64,000 nucleotides of DNA, from the NCBI RefSeq assembly GCF_037892605.1, contig NZ_JBBKTU010000001.1:2728001-2792000 (forward strand), given 5' to 3'. The DNA comes from Lacibacter sp. H407. Lineage in GTDB: Bacteria > Bacteroidota > Bacteroidia > Chitinophagales > Chitinophagaceae. Shown here one piece after another: positions 43,546-53,400 of this stretch (within the stretch, counting starts at the first letter, position 1; each line of letters opens with the position of its first letter). A program made the translations under genes and the position numbers. The notes beneath the pieces were generated by a model that searched no databases, had not been told where the DNA came from, and worked only from the letters and a program-made list of their open reading frames with translations.

Positions 43546-44358
43546 TTATACCCGTTGGTGCTGAGTAAAGCCTCCCATAACTTTCTGCATAATCTTAATT
43601 TTAGCCCAACGGGGAACTGTTCGTAGTGAATAAACTAAAATTTTTGAAAGAAGCCCGGGAACTACATTGGTTTGTCGTCCGAGTGCTTTCAGAATTGGAA
43701 CGCCAAGTACGGATGGTTGTAAAGCTTTGCCCATTTGCATATTAGCCCGTTGACCAAATCCACTGTCTACAGGACCAGGTGCTGCTGCTAAAATATCAAT
43801 TCCAAATGGTTTTAACTCCACTGCCAAAGCTTCAGCAAAAGATTGTACATAAGCTTTGCTTGCAGCATAGTTTGCGGAGTAGGGCACGCCCTGAAAGGCA
43901 ACCAATGAACTTAAGAAAACAATGCCACCTCTTTGCTGTTGTTTAAATATTTGACTGAAGTAATGAGTTAAAGAAAGTACTGCTTCACAGTTTACTCGCA
44001 GCATATTGATTTCTGCATGTAGTGATGTAGTAAGGAATAAACCTGAAGTACCGTATCCTGCTGAAGTGATCAGCAAGCCAACATTCAATCCCTGCGTTGA
44101 CTGGATAATTTTATCAATTCCTGCTGTTTCTGAAACATCTGCATCAACCACTTTTATTTCAACAGGATGTTTTGACTTCAACTCTCTTTCAACTGTTTTC
44201 AGTTTCTCAAGATTCCTTGCATTTATAATTAAATTAAAACCTGCTTCTGCCAATTTCGTTGCCAACTCCAGCCCAATCCCTGATGATGCACCTGTAACAA
44301 CGGCCCATTGACCGTACTTGTTTTTTAATCTGGTTTTTTCGTTTGATGAAAGTTGCAT
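43546..44358 (-). CDS. Short-chain dehydrogenase/reductase
   Basis: The classical SDR layout is visible: V-T-G-A-S-S-G-I-G-L-E-L near residue 19 for NAD(P), an N-A-R-N strand suggesting NADP preference, S-S-L-V as the catalytic Ser region, and Y-A-A-S-K with Tyr and Lys. 270 residues. It belongs to the DltE/YqjQ-like group that modifies lipids or aldehydes. It is followed on the same strand by nothing nearby, and preceded by an SRPBCC gene that may be co-transcribed. Confidence 0.87.
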   Translation of the reverse strand: MQLSSNEKTRLKNKYGQWAVVTGASSGIGLELATKLAEAGFNLIINARNLEKLKTVERELKSKHPVEIKVVDADVSETAGIDKIIQSTQGLNVGLLITSAGYGTSGLFLTTSLHAEINMLRVNCEAVLSLTHYFSQIFKQQQRGGIVFLSSLVAFQGVPYSANYAASKAYVQSFAEALAVELKPFGIDILAAAPGPVDSGFGQRANMQMGKALQPSVLGVPILKALGRQTNVVPGLLSKILVYSLRTVPRWAKIKIMQKVMGGFTQHQRV

Positions 44359-44425
44359 TTAATGATCGTTTAAATTTTACTGTGTAAAAATGCAACTGAG
44401 AGTAATCTTAAACGATAACAAATGT

Positions 44426-44866
44426 TTATACTTTCTTTTCTGCCTCTTTTTTTAACTGCTCAAGCCAATATAACATTGCCTTCTCCAGATTTCTGTTAAA
44501 TGCTTTTTTGAAAAGCGATGCTAAGAACCCTTCCATACTTTCATCTACAGACACTATTGTTCTGCTACCTTTAACACTAAGTACCCAGTTGTGAATTGCA
44601 ACCATACCAAACGTTTTACCTGTCCAGCCAAATTCTTTTTCAGAAATAACTGTATGCAGAGTAGAATGAATTTTAGCACCTCCGGTTTTCCAGTCAAATG
44701 TGGTTGCGGGTTTTAATTCGCCATTGAGTTTCGGATTTTTGATTTCGCTTTGCCAGGTTGCCCAGTTATTAATATCGGTTAAAATATCCCATACTTTTTT
44801 ACTGTCTGCATTGATGCTGATGGATCTGCTGCACTTTACCGGTGCATTCCTGTTTACATTTTTCAT
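44426..44866 (-). CDS. Cytoplasmic SRPBCC-family protein
   Basis: From 44866 the product is 146 residues, beginning S-R-S-I-S-I-N-A-D-S-K-K-V-W-D-I-L-T-D-I-N-N-W, the polyketide-cyclase/dehydrase type. No signal peptide. Probably binds a hydrophobic small molecule. It lies 67 bases upstream of the SDR gene and 61 bases downstream of a Crp/Fnr gene, all on the minus strand. Confidence 0.77.
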   Translation of the reverse strand: MKNVNRNAPVKCSRSISINADSKKVWDILTDINNWATWQSEIKNPKLNGELKPATTFDWKTGGAKIHSTLHTVISEKEFGWTGKTFGMVAIHNWVLSVKGSRTIVSVDESMEGFLASLFKKAFNRNLEKAMLYWLEQLKKEAEKKV

Positions 44867-44927
44867 ATCATTTGTTTTATTATGATACAAAAATCATCAC
44901 TAAATCAACGTCTGCTCTTGACAAAAG

Positions 44928-45506
44928 TCAAGAACTTTTTTTTGAATGTTTCTTCCTGATTCGGCTGAAGGTTTCTGCCGTCATGCCAAGCATTGAAGCA
45001 AGATATTGTAAGGGAACCTGATTAAACAATTCCTTATTAAAATTGAATAGTTGATGATAGCGTTCCTCGGCTGTAAGTGAAAGGTGGGTTACAATTCTGT
45101 CTTCTAAAACAGTAAAGCATTTTGCAATAAAGAGTTTTTCTAACTCAGCCCAGCGGGGAATTACCTGTGCAATTTTTTGATAGTCGGAGTTTTCAATTAC
45201 ATATAATTCACAATCTGTTAAAGCCTGAATATTCCAACGGGCCGGTTGATTGAAAATAAAACCAGACAGATCTACTACGAAATATCCTTTGGTGGAAATC
45301 CATTTGGTAACTTCCTTGTCTTCAACAAAAACAAATTCCCGTATGATACCGGATTGTACAAAGCCTAATCGATCGCATTGTCGGCCGGTTTTAAGAAAGT
45401 AGTCTCCTTTAGCAATTGATTCGGGCTGAAAGAAAGCACTGATGGCGGTTATGTCATCAGTGCTTACGCCAAAATAAGTTTGTATGTATTTTTCTAATTC
45501 AGTCAT
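44928..45506 (-). CDS. Crp/Fnr-family regulator (second of four)
   Basis: The start at 45506 (M-T-E-L-E-K-Y-I-Q-T-Y-F) is preferred; an upstream ATG at 45539 adds 11 residues. A beta-roll with Y-F-L-K-T-G-R-Q-C-D-R-L-G-F and a C-terminal helix-turn-helix (L-Q-Y-L-A-S-M-L-G-M-T-A-E-T-F-S-R-I-R-K) are clear. It overlaps closely with a DoxX-like gene upstream and precedes the SRPBCC and SDR genes, which are the likely targets. Confidence 0.85.
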   Translation of the reverse strand: MTELEKYIQTYFGVSTDDITAISAFFQPESIAKGDYFLKTGRQCDRLGFVQSGIIREFVFVEDKEVTKWISTKGYFVVDLSGFIFNQPARWNIQALTDCELYVIENSDYQKIAQVIPRWAELEKLFIAKCFTVLEDRIVTHLSLTAEERYHQLFNFNKELFNQVPLQYLASMLGMTAETFSRIRKKHSKKSS

Positions 45507-45544
45507 TACATTGCCTGATAATTTGGCTAAGTTAACCATGAACT

Positions 45545-45961
45545 CTACCCGGTTATTCTCTTGTCCTTTGCAACAAATTTAGCAAATGCCAGTAAAGCGC
45601 CGGTTACCATAATGTTTCTGAAAAAGTTTATCATTTCCAGTTCTTTTTCTCTGTCTATACTCGCTGCCATTGTACCTGCATCAAATTCCTGTCCCATTGC
45701 TCTTGGTAAATGAACTAAAAATGCCATCAATAACACATAAAGCGCCATTAAACAGTAAGCCAGTTTATCGTATTTGCCAACAACAGCGCTCAAAATAAAT
45801 AGCAGAATACATACAAGCGTAAAATAATTCCAAAAGTAGGGCAATGGAATATAGTCGGGTACAAATGAAGCACCAACATCAGGCTTGCCAAAGTGTAATC
45901 CAACGTAAAGTAAAAACGAGAGCGGAAAAATATATCGACCGGCGTTTAATAGTTTATCCAT
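45545..45961 (-). CDS. DoxX-like membrane protein
   Basis: 138 residues with four hydrophobic helices and a conserved H-L-P-R-A-M-G loop. The pattern is like DoxX family proteins but divergent from the one at 41373. It starts 11 bases after the YCII gene ends. It is probably in one transcript with YCII and the Crp/Fnr gene. Confidence 0.68.
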   Translation of the reverse strand: MDKLLNAGRYIFPLSFLLYVGLHFGKPDVGASFVPDYIPLPYFWNYFTLVCILLFILSAVVGKYDKLAYCLMALYVLLMAFLVHLPRAMGQEFDAGTMAASIDREKELEMINFFRNIMVTGALLAFAKFVAKDKRITG

Positions 45962-45972
45962 GATGCTACTGT

Positions 45973-46329
45973 TTAATTGGTTGGAAATGGAACCAGCGGT
46001 CTTACCTCAACAGAGCTTTCCGGATACTTAAGAATAGGGCAGGATTGGCTCCATTCCTCTGCTTCTTCAATACTCTCAGCTTTACAGATCAGAAAGCCTG
46101 AAACTAAAACGGAGTTTGCTTCCTTGTGCGGTTGGCCTTTTATTACACCGCCGCTTTTGATGATTGACGCATCATAAAGAATAGGAGCAGTGGTTACTAA
46201 TTTTCCCTGCATGGCAATGTTGCCGATCCATGATTGCCACCTGGGCATATCTTCTGCCATGTCTTCTGTTGTAGCGAGGTAGTTATTTGCTGCGCTTGCA
46301 TTTCGGAATAATAACAGATACTCTGTCAT
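45973..46329 (-). CDS. YCII-related (DGPF-type) protein
   Basis: The start at 46329 gives M-T-E-Y-L-L-L-F-R-N and a 118-residue alpha/beta dimeric domain with the late A-E-E-W-S-Q-S-C-P-I-L, typical of YCII-related proteins often found with ECF sigma factors. The first 16 residues of the longer frame are unlikely to be translated. Function unknown; a catalytic His/Asp pair is not obvious. Confidence 0.75.
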   Translation of the reverse strand: MTEYLLLFRNASAANNYLATTEDMAEDMPRWQSWIGNIAMQGKLVTTAPILYDASIIKSGGVIKGQPHKEANSVLVSGFLICKAESIEEAEEWSQSCPILKYPESSVEVRPLVPFPTN

Positions 46330-46407
46330 AGTTGTAAAATTTAATTGTGAATGATGACACAAAAGTGCAAAGCACAAATAATTTGAACGATGACAAAAGT
46401 CGATGTT

Positions 46408-46977
46408 TTACAATTTTGCTTTCAGCCTGCTGTAAACATCTTTGTTGATGCCGAGGTAAGACGCAATGAGTTTGCTGGAGATTCTTGTCATTAAAGCAGG
46501 CCGGTTTTGCATGAGCCATTTGATGCGTTCCAATGCAGAAAGTGAAACAAATGTATTAATTCGGTAGACGGAGTTGGCGTACGAGGATTCCAGGATTTGC
46601 TTATATACTTTATCAAATTGCGGAACCGTCTGCATCATTTCCTGAAAACCTTCTCTGCTTATTGCCAGAAGACAGGATGGTTCTACAGCCCGGATATTTT
46701 CTGTTGCCGGTTGACCGCTGCTAAAGCTGATCAATTCGCTGCACCAGTTATCTTCAATCACAATATCACGGGTAGTTTCGTTCATTTCTTCATCATGAAC
46801 ATACAACTGCAGACAACCTTGGGCAATAAAATAAACATACCTGCATACTTCACCGGTTTTAAGCAATTGCTCATTTCTTTTTGTTTCAATGATCTTAAAC
46901 TTACTTAACACCAGTTCCAGATTCTCTACATCATTTCCAAGCCGTTTTACGATATGTTGTTTTAATGCTTCAATCAT
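46408..46977 (-). CDS. Crp/Fnr-family regulator (third of four)
   Basis: 189 residues. The beta-roll contains L-L-K-T-G-E-V-C-R-Y-V-Y-F-I-A-Q-G and the C-terminal helix-turn-helix is I-S-S-K-L-I-A-S-Y-L-G-I-N-K-D-V-Y-S-R-L. It begins a minus-strand group, with YCII 78 bases downstream, and probably controls it. Confidence 0.85.
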   Translation of the reverse strand: MIEALKQHIVKRLGNDVENLELVLSKFKIIETKRNEQLLKTGEVCRYVYFIAQGCLQLYVHDEEMNETTRDIVIEDNWCSELISFSSGQPATENIRAVEPSCLLAISREGFQEMMQTVPQFDKVYKQILESSYANSVYRINTFVSLSALERIKWLMQNRPALMTRISSKLIASYLGINKDVYSRLKAKL

Positions 46978-47143
46978 TTTTAGTAGTTAGTCTAACTTTT
47001 ATGTTTTATCGGTAATAGTGTAACTGTCAGGTGATCACTCTTATTTATACCCGTTCAGGTAATTTAAAACAACACAGATATCCTAAAAAGGTTTGCCCGA
47101 TAAAAAAGAGATAGTGCAGCCTTGTAATAAATCAGGTATTTCG

Positions 47144-47728
47144 TTAAGGTTTGTTTTTTTGATGCTCGTTTTTTTTCAAGCGGCTCAAATGTACAGCAGT
47201 GATGCCGAGGTAAGAAGCAATCATATGCTGCGGCACACGGTTGTGAATATCAGGGAATACTTCTGTTATGCTGTCGTAACGCTGTTTTGGCGTTCGTGCA
47301 TATTGGTTTTTGATTCGATCGTCCTGGTAAATGAAATAGAATTCAGCGATTAATCGCCCCATTTTCTCACCGTCTTTTAAGTTTTTATAACCCCACTCAA
47401 TTGCAGAGCGTGGCAATACAACAACTTCTGTTTCCTCAACTGCCTGCAATGTGTAAAGCGATGGTTGCTTTTGCATAAAGCAAGAATAGTCGGCGATGAA
47501 TTGGTTTTCCAGGGCAAAATGGATCGTGTGTTCAGTTCCATCATTGTCGGCTACAATTACTCTGATCAGGCCTTTGTTGATAAAAAAGATTTCATTTGGG
47601 ATAGCATTTGGTCTGCTGACAATTTCCTGTTTTTTAAACGTTCGGGTAATGGTTTGATCAAGAAAATCGTTTAGCTCATTTTCTGAAATGCTGATCATCT
47701 GTTGTATTACCTGGCGGATTTGTTCCAT
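47144..47728 (-). CDS. Crp/Fnr-family regulator (fourth of four)
   Basis: 194 residues with I-F-F-I-N-K-G-L-I-R-V-I in the beta-roll and H-M-I-A-S-Y-L-G-I-T-A-V-H-L-S-R-L-K-K in the helix-turn-helix. It stands alone, about 170 bases from the third regulator gene and upstream of a long gap before the sigma factor. No partner gene is adjacent on its strand. Confidence 0.85.
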   Translation of the reverse strand: MEQIRQVIQQMISISENELNDFLDQTITRTFKKQEIVSRPNAIPNEIFFINKGLIRVIVADNDGTEHTIHFALENQFIADYSCFMQKQPSLYTLQAVEETEVVVLPRSAIEWGYKNLKDGEKMGRLIAEFYFIYQDDRIKNQYARTPKQRYDSITEVFPDIHNRVPQHMIASYLGITAVHLSRLKKNEHQKNKP

Positions 47729-48024
47729 GTATCTTTTCTATGTTGCTCGTGGTTGAAAGGTGTTACACTAAGCTAACAAATTTTCCGGCGTGTACTACAT
47801 AAATGTAATAGTGAGATTAATGTATAGATGAAGCCGGCGTTTTTGTAGTTCTCTCTTTTCTTTTTTTGAGAAGTGATTTGTTATTTGCAAATATATAATG
47901 TTGAAGGTCCTTGGTTGGGGTTTATTGAATTCACTTAATAATAAGTTAGAGTGAATTTATTTGTACAGGAAGCACCACCGGTTACTTTGTGTTTAACAAT
48001 TATGATTGTCTGCTTAAAAATTTA

Positions 48025-48064
48025 TATCTATCGAAAATCATTACGCAAACGTATTCGATAGATA
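48025..48064. promoter_or_regulatory. Perfect 11-bp inverted repeat with 18-nt spacer
   Basis: TATCTATCGAA (48025-48035) and TTCGATAGATA (48054-48064) are exact reverse complements. It could bind a dimeric regulator on two turns of helix, or form a stem in RNA. It is about 300 bases upstream of the sigma factor start. The TATCTAT half-site reappears in the hairpin ATCTATT-CCC-AATAGAT at 48264-48280. Confidence 0.5.
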
Positions 48065-48285
48065 AAATAATTTTTCATGAGGGTTTAAGTATTGTCAAAC
48101 AGGCTATTATTAATACGTTTCAGTTACAGCACTTGCTTGTACGTGTTGATTTTCATTATCTGTTTTACAAGCAAGAGATAAAAGTCTGTAAAAATGATTA
48201 TCAACCTTCAAACAGCCATTATGAAAAAAATCAACATTTTCTCAGACCTTTTATTTATACTCCATCTATTCCCAATAGATAAAAG

Positions 48286-48301
48286 TCAGATCCTGATCTG
48301 A
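48286..48301. promoter_or_regulatory. 16-bp palindrome just upstream of the sigma factor promoter
   Basis: TCAGATC-CT-GATCTGA is a perfect palindrome with 2-nt centre. It is too tight for an RNA hairpin, so an operator is more likely. It lies 15 bases upstream of a TTG (48316) and 33 upstream of TAGTTTTG (48334), a -7 match. Confidence 0.5.
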
Positions 48302-48315
48302 ATTTTACTTTAAAA

Positions 48316-48341
48316 TTGCTCATTCGGTTTCATTAGTTTTG
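48316..48341 (+). promoter_or_regulatory. Candidate promoter of the sigma factor gene
   Basis: TTG at 48316-48318 and TAGTTTTG (TAnnTTTG exact) at 48334-48341. The 15-nt spacer is shorter than usual. Transcription would start a few bases before the TTG start codon at 48362. Confidence 0.4.
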
Positions 48342-48361
48342 AATTCCAAAAACAAACTGCT

Positions 48362-48961
48362 TTGCCCGGTACTCCACAACATAGTGAGCAAGAATTGCTG
48401 CGACTTATTGCAAGCGGTGATGAAGTTGCGTTTGCCACTTTGTTCAATAATTACCGCAATAAGATTTATTCGATTGCGTACGAGCTGACCGAATCCACAG
48501 TTCTTGCAGAGGAAATTGTACAGGATACTTTTTTAAAGATTTGGCTTCGTAGAGAAACACTGGAAGATGTAACCCATTTCAAAGCCTATCTTTTTACCAT
48601 TACTCGTAATTATGTTTTTTCTGCATTGAAGAATATTGCCCGCAAGCAGAATCTCGAACTTAAAGTTGTGCAGAGTGCACCCGTTTATCATTCAGACACG
48701 GAGAACAAGCTTGTCCAAAAGGAATATGACGAGATATTAAAACGTGCAGTAGAAAGGTTGCCTCCAAAGCAAAAACAGGTGTATACACTGATGAAGGAAA
48801 AAGGGTATAAGCGTCACGAAGTAGCGGCTGAGCTTCAGCTGTCGGAGGAAACAGTAAAAACACATCTTGCCCAGGCTATGCGGGCTATACGGGCTTACTG
48901 TCTTAGTCATATTGATACCTTATTGCCATTGCTTGTTTTGATGTTTATGAAGGCACGGTAG
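48362..48961 (+). CDS. ECF RNA polymerase sigma factor (Bacteroidota FecI-like family)
   Basis: 199 residues. Region 2 is L-F-N-N-Y-R-N-K-I-Y-S-I-A-Y with E-I-V-Q-D-T-F-L-K-I-W. Region 4 is L-P-P-K-Q-K-Q-V-Y-T-L then H-E-V-A-A-E-L-Q-L-S-E-E-T-V-K-T-H. The start is TTG: in-frame TAA at 48311 leaves no ATG before conserved region 2. A hydrophobic C-terminal tail (L-L-P-L-L-V-L-M-F) is common in this family. It is followed by FecR and the SusC/D genes, which it should transcribe when released. Confidence 0.9.
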   Translation: MPGTPQHSEQELLRLIASGDEVAFATLFNNYRNKIYSIAYELTESTVLAEEIVQDTFLKIWLRRETLEDVTHFKAYLFTITRNYVFSALKNIARKQNLELKVVQSAPVYHSDTENKLVQKEYDEILKRAVERLPPKQKQVYTLMKEKGYKRHEVAAELQLSEETVKTHLAQAMRAIRAYCLSHIDTLLPLLVLMFMKAR

Positions 48962-49091
48962 GGTTATTGACCCCAATACCGGTTAAAAATATTTTTTCCG
49001 TCCTACTCACCCAAGTTGTTTTCAGGATCGTCTCTTATTATATAACCATTTGCCTGTTGCCAACAGGTTAACCAAACGTATTGCTTATTTT

Positions 49092-50291
49092 ATGCTCCCA
49101 TCTCTCGAATATTTACTCCAACGTTATGCGGATAAAAACTGCACTGAAGAAGAAAAGGTGCAACTCATGCAATTGCTTCAACAACCGGAGAATGATGAGG
49201 CTGTGCAGCAATTAATAGATAAGATGATGCAGGAACGGGAACCCCGTTATGCCATGCCGGATGATGCCGCCGAAGCAGTATTACATACAATTTTACAAAC
49301 AGGCAAAGCACCAGTTATTTCAATAGACGATAATGGTAACAGAAAGCGCAGTGTGTGGCTGCGTGTGGCAGCGGCTGCAATAATAACGTTGTTTTTAGCA
49401 GTTGGCGGATGGTTGTGGTTAAACAAAACTCCATCTAATGATACAGTAAAAACGGAAGAGAAGAAATCCATTTCAAATGATCGATTGCCCGGCGGCAATA
49501 AAGCGCTGTTGACGCTTGATGATGGGAGTACAATTGTGTTGGACAGTACATCCAATGGCGTTGTTGCACAACAAGGCGGAGCGACGATTTTAAAAACCGG
49601 CAATGGACAGCTTGCGTATGACATCGCAACGAATGAATCTTCAAAAGTACTTTACAATACACTAAGCATTCCACGTGGAGGGCAGTATCAATTGATGTTG
49701 CCGGATGGAAGTAAAGTGTGGTTGAATTCATTGAGTTCTATTCGTTATCCAACAACATTTATCGGCAAAGAACGAAGAATAGAGTTGAGCGGCGAAGCAT
49801 ACTTTGAAGTAGCTAAAAATGCTGCCATGCCTTTTAAAGTAAGTGTGGATGGAAAGGCAGAAGTAGAAGTATTAGGCACACATTTCAATATCAATTCTTA
49901 TACAGATGAGCCGACTGTTAATACAACATTACTTGAAGGCAGCGTTCGTGTTACAGGACTTGAAACCCGTGACAGCAAGTTAATCGTACCCGGTGAACAG
50001 GTACAGTTAAAGAAAAACGGGCAACTCTCTGTAAATAAAAATGCCAACATCGAACAGGTGATGGCATGGAAGAATGGCATTTTCAATTTTGATGGCGCTG
50101 ATCTGCCAATGCTGTTACGTCAACTTTCCCGTTGGTATGATATCGATATCGTATATGAAGGGCCCGTGCCGCAAAGAGAATTCGGAGGTAAGATGCAACG
50201 GGATTTGAACCTGTCGCAAACGCTGAGAATTTTAAAGACTAATAATGTGAATTACAGGATTGAAAAACAAAAACTGATCATTATGAAATAA
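49092..50291 (+). CDS. FecR-type anti-sigma factor
   Basis: The start at 49092 (ATG, M-L-P-S-L-E-Y-L-L) is preferred over TTG 49050. A cytoplasmic N-terminal helical domain with L-L-Q-R-Y-A-D-K-N-C-T-E-E-E is followed by one transmembrane helix (A-A-A-A-I-I-T-L-F-L-A-V-G) near residue 100. The periplasmic FecR domain then reads S-I-P-R-G-G-Q-Y-Q-L-M-L-P-D-G-S-K-V-W-L-N, ending in a DUF4974 STN-like part (N-V-N-Y-R-I-E). It holds the sigma factor and receives the signal from the STN domain of SusC. Confidence 0.92.
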   Translation: MLPSLEYLLQRYADKNCTEEEKVQLMQLLQQPENDEAVQQLIDKMMQEREPRYAMPDDAAEAVLHTILQTGKAPVISIDDNGNRKRSVWLRVAAAAIITLFLAVGGWLWLNKTPSNDTVKTEEKKSISNDRLPGGNKALLTLDDGSTIVLDSTSNGVVAQQGGATILKTGNGQLAYDIATNESSKVLYNTLSIPRGGQYQLMLPDGSKVWLNSLSSIRYPTTFIGKERRIELSGEAYFEVAKNAAMPFKVSVDGKAEVEVLGTHFNINSYTDEPTVNTTLLEGSVRVTGLETRDSKLIVPGEQVQLKKNGQLSVNKNANIEQVMAWKNGIFNFDGADLPMLLRQLSRWYDIDIVYEGPVPQREFGGKMQRDLNLSQTLRILKTNNVNYRIEKQKLIIMK

Positions 50292-50314
50292 TGCCTTTGG
50301 TATACTCAAAAAAA

Positions 50315-50337
50315 ACCCGACTAAAGTTTAGCCGGGT
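50315..50337 (-). terminator. Hairpin with T run on the minus strand between fecR and susC
   Basis: ACCCG-A-CTAA, loop AGT, TTAG-C-CGGGT, preceded on the plus strand by eight A. Only the reverse strand has the T tract, so it would stop antisense transcripts. On the plus strand it is a stem without T run. Confidence 0.55.
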
Positions 50338-50436
50338 CGCCATTAAAATGCTACGAACATTTTAATGAATGTTTGAGTTGCCTGAACAAATAATAATTGA
50401 CGATCACTTATTCTTAAACACAAACAATGCAAAACT

Positions 50437-53400
50437 ATGCAATTAATTAGTTTGAGTAGGCATTTCTTTACTCATCAAACGAGGCTTGCTATGAGATTAA
50501 CGGTTATTTTTTTGACGATTGCCTTTCTTCAGGTTTCCGCTTCAGGAAATTCTCAAACGGTGAATTTTTCCGGTAAAAATGTTTCCTTAAAGGAGATTTT
50601 TACAGTTATTGAAAAACAGACCGGTCATGTGTTTTTTTACGATGTTGCTTTGCTTCGGGAAGCAAAACCGGTAACGATTCAGTTGAAAAATGTTTCGCTT
50701 GAAGAAGCACTTGCTGCAATTTTCAAAAGCCAGCCATTAACATGGGTGATGGAAAACAGAACAATCACCATTCTCAAAAAAACAGTGCAGATCAATGAAA
50801 CCAGCAACGGCAATATTGCCGGGCCGGCACCACCTGTAAATCTTGTCAATGGAAAGGTTACGGACGAAGCCGGTACAGCCTTGGAAGGAGTAACTGTTCT
50901 TATCAAAGGAACAGGGAAAGGTGTTACAACAAATGCTGCAGGCGAGTTTGCAATTGATATACCTGAAAGTGAAACCACCATCCTTGTGTTTTCTTTCGTT
51001 GGCAGAGAAACAAAGGAAGTGAACACAAATGGTAAAACATATTTAACGGTACAACTTTTAAATGTCGCAAGTGTACAGCAGGAAGTTGTGGTGATAGGAT
51101 ATGGCTCGCAGAAAAAAATTGATATCACGGCACCTGTATCGGTAATTAAAGGATCAGAGATTGCAAAGCAACCTTCAGTAAATCCCATCAGCGGATTGCA
51201 AGGCAAGGTTGCGGGTGTGCAAATTACGAATGACGGATCACCGGGATCTTCACCGCAAATACGAATCAGGGGCGTTGGATCTATCAATGGTGGTTTAAAT
51301 CCATTGTTTGTTGTTGATGGTGTATGGACAACTGATATCGGTTTCTTAAACTCTTCAGATATTGAAAGTATCAGCATTTTAAAAGATGCATCTGCTGGTG
51401 CGATCTACGGTAACCGATCTGCCAACGGTGTAGTGGTGATTACAACTATTAAAGGAAAATCGGGTGCGCCAACCATCAGTTACACAGGTAGTGCAGGATG
51501 GCAAAAAATCACCAATGAACTGAAGATGGCCAATGCCTATCAGTATGCTACAATGGCGAATGAAGTAAGTATGCTGAATGGCGGCAATGAACTCTATGGA
51601 CCTAACGCAATTTATAATCCCGGTGTAAGTGATCGCAATGGTACAAATTGGTTTCATCAATTATTCAGACAGGCGCTCATAACTAATCATCAACTTTCGT
51701 TCAGAGGCGGTACTGAGAATGTGACCTATAATTATTCACTTTCTTATTTGAATCAGGAAGGAATAGTAGAAACGCAAAACTATCAACGCATTACCGCAAA
51801 ACTGCAAAATGAATTTAAAGCTGCTTCTTTTCTGAAGATTGGATACAATTTATTCGGAACAATGAATAAATCAAATGACGTTAGTGGAGATATATTCCGA
51901 CAAGCATACGCTGCCCCACCTGTGGTTCCCGTGAGATACAAAGATGGATTTTATGGAGATCCCACCGATTATTCGCTGAACTCCATTGCAAATCCGCAGG
52001 TAACGCTTGATTACAATAACCAGCGTTCACAAAGTTTTTTACTTGTTGGAAACACCTATGCCGATATTAAATTACCCGGACATTTCAGTTTCAGAAGCAG
52101 TTTCAATTTTGAATTGAACAGAGGGGAGCAGCGTAATTATGTTCCGGTGTATAAAGCAACCACCAATCAATTGAATGATATCTCATCGTTGTATGTATCA
52201 AGATCTGATACGAAGAACTGGCAATTGGAAAACATGCTTTTTTATGAGAACACATTCCGTAAAAAGCATTACCTGAAAGTATTGGTTGCACAATCGGCCA
52301 GAAGAGATAACGGGTACTGGATTTCGGCCACCGCCAGAAATGTACCGAATGACTATGATGGACAACTGTATTTGAGTTTGGGATCAAACTCCACTGCATA
52401 TCCAACCGTTGCAAATGACGGAGGTTCACTTGCAACCGGATCATCTTATTTCGGAAGAGTGAGTTATGGGTATGATGGTAAGTATCTGTTGAATCTTACA
52501 TACCGTGCTGATGGTTCGTCAAAATATACGGGTGACTACCGTTGGGGATATTTTCCTTCTGTTGGAGCTGCATGGGTCATCAGCAAAGAAAAGTTCATGC
52601 AACAACAACAATTGTTCAATGTCTTGAAATTGCGGGCAAGCTGGGGTATTAACGGCAATGAAAATGTGCCGGGAAATATTACAACCCTCACTGCATCTAC
52701 ACTTGGTTATGCGGTGTGGAACGGAGCAGCGTATCAATCAAGAAGTGTAATATCGATTGTGCCTCCTTACCTGTATTGGGAAAAAGGTGTAAGCACAGAT
52801 ATTGGTGTAGAAGCAACGTTGTTGGGTTCGAGATTATCAGTTGAGTTTGATTACTACAACCGTGATACTCGTGATGCAATCTTTACGGTTCCTATTTTAA
52901 CATCTAGCGGATTAGGTGGAGGTATTAATGCGAACCAGGCAACGATCAGAAACAGTGGTGTTGAAGTAAATGTGGGATGGAGATCCAAGATCGGCAGACA
53001 TATCAATTATTCAATCACAGGGAACTATGCTTATAATGAAAATAAAGTAAGTGCAGTAAACTCCGGAGCGAATGCTTTGTTTGGTGGCTATTACAGCAAT
53101 CCATCGCAAATTCCACTTACAAGAACAAGTGTAGGTCAGCCCATTGGTATGTTCTACGGCTATAAAGCAGTAGGTGTATTTCAAACAATTACGGAAGTGC
53201 AAAATTCAGCACAAAGTAAAACCGCTATTGCAGGCGATTTAAAATTCGAAGATCAAAATAAGGATGGCGTAATTGATGATAACGATAAAATTTTCATGGG
53301 TAATCCAAATCCAAAACATTTGTTTGGTGTAAGTATTGGATTCAATTACGACAATTTTGATCTCTCTGTAGATCTGCAGGGAGTAGCTGGTGTGCAGATT

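Larger units (their letters stand above)
47729..48361. other. Long regulatory gap before the sigma factor
   Basis: 633 bases between divergent genes. A 97-codon frame at 47989-48282 starts with TTG and lacks protein character, so it is not called. The right half contains three palindromes and a -7 match, annotated separately, suggesting tight control of the sigma factor gene. Confidence 0.6.

Noticed and set aside
47989-48282. 97-codon frame with TTG start
   Set aside because: Amino-acid content shows no domain or signal, and the frame overlaps the palindromes of the sigma control region.
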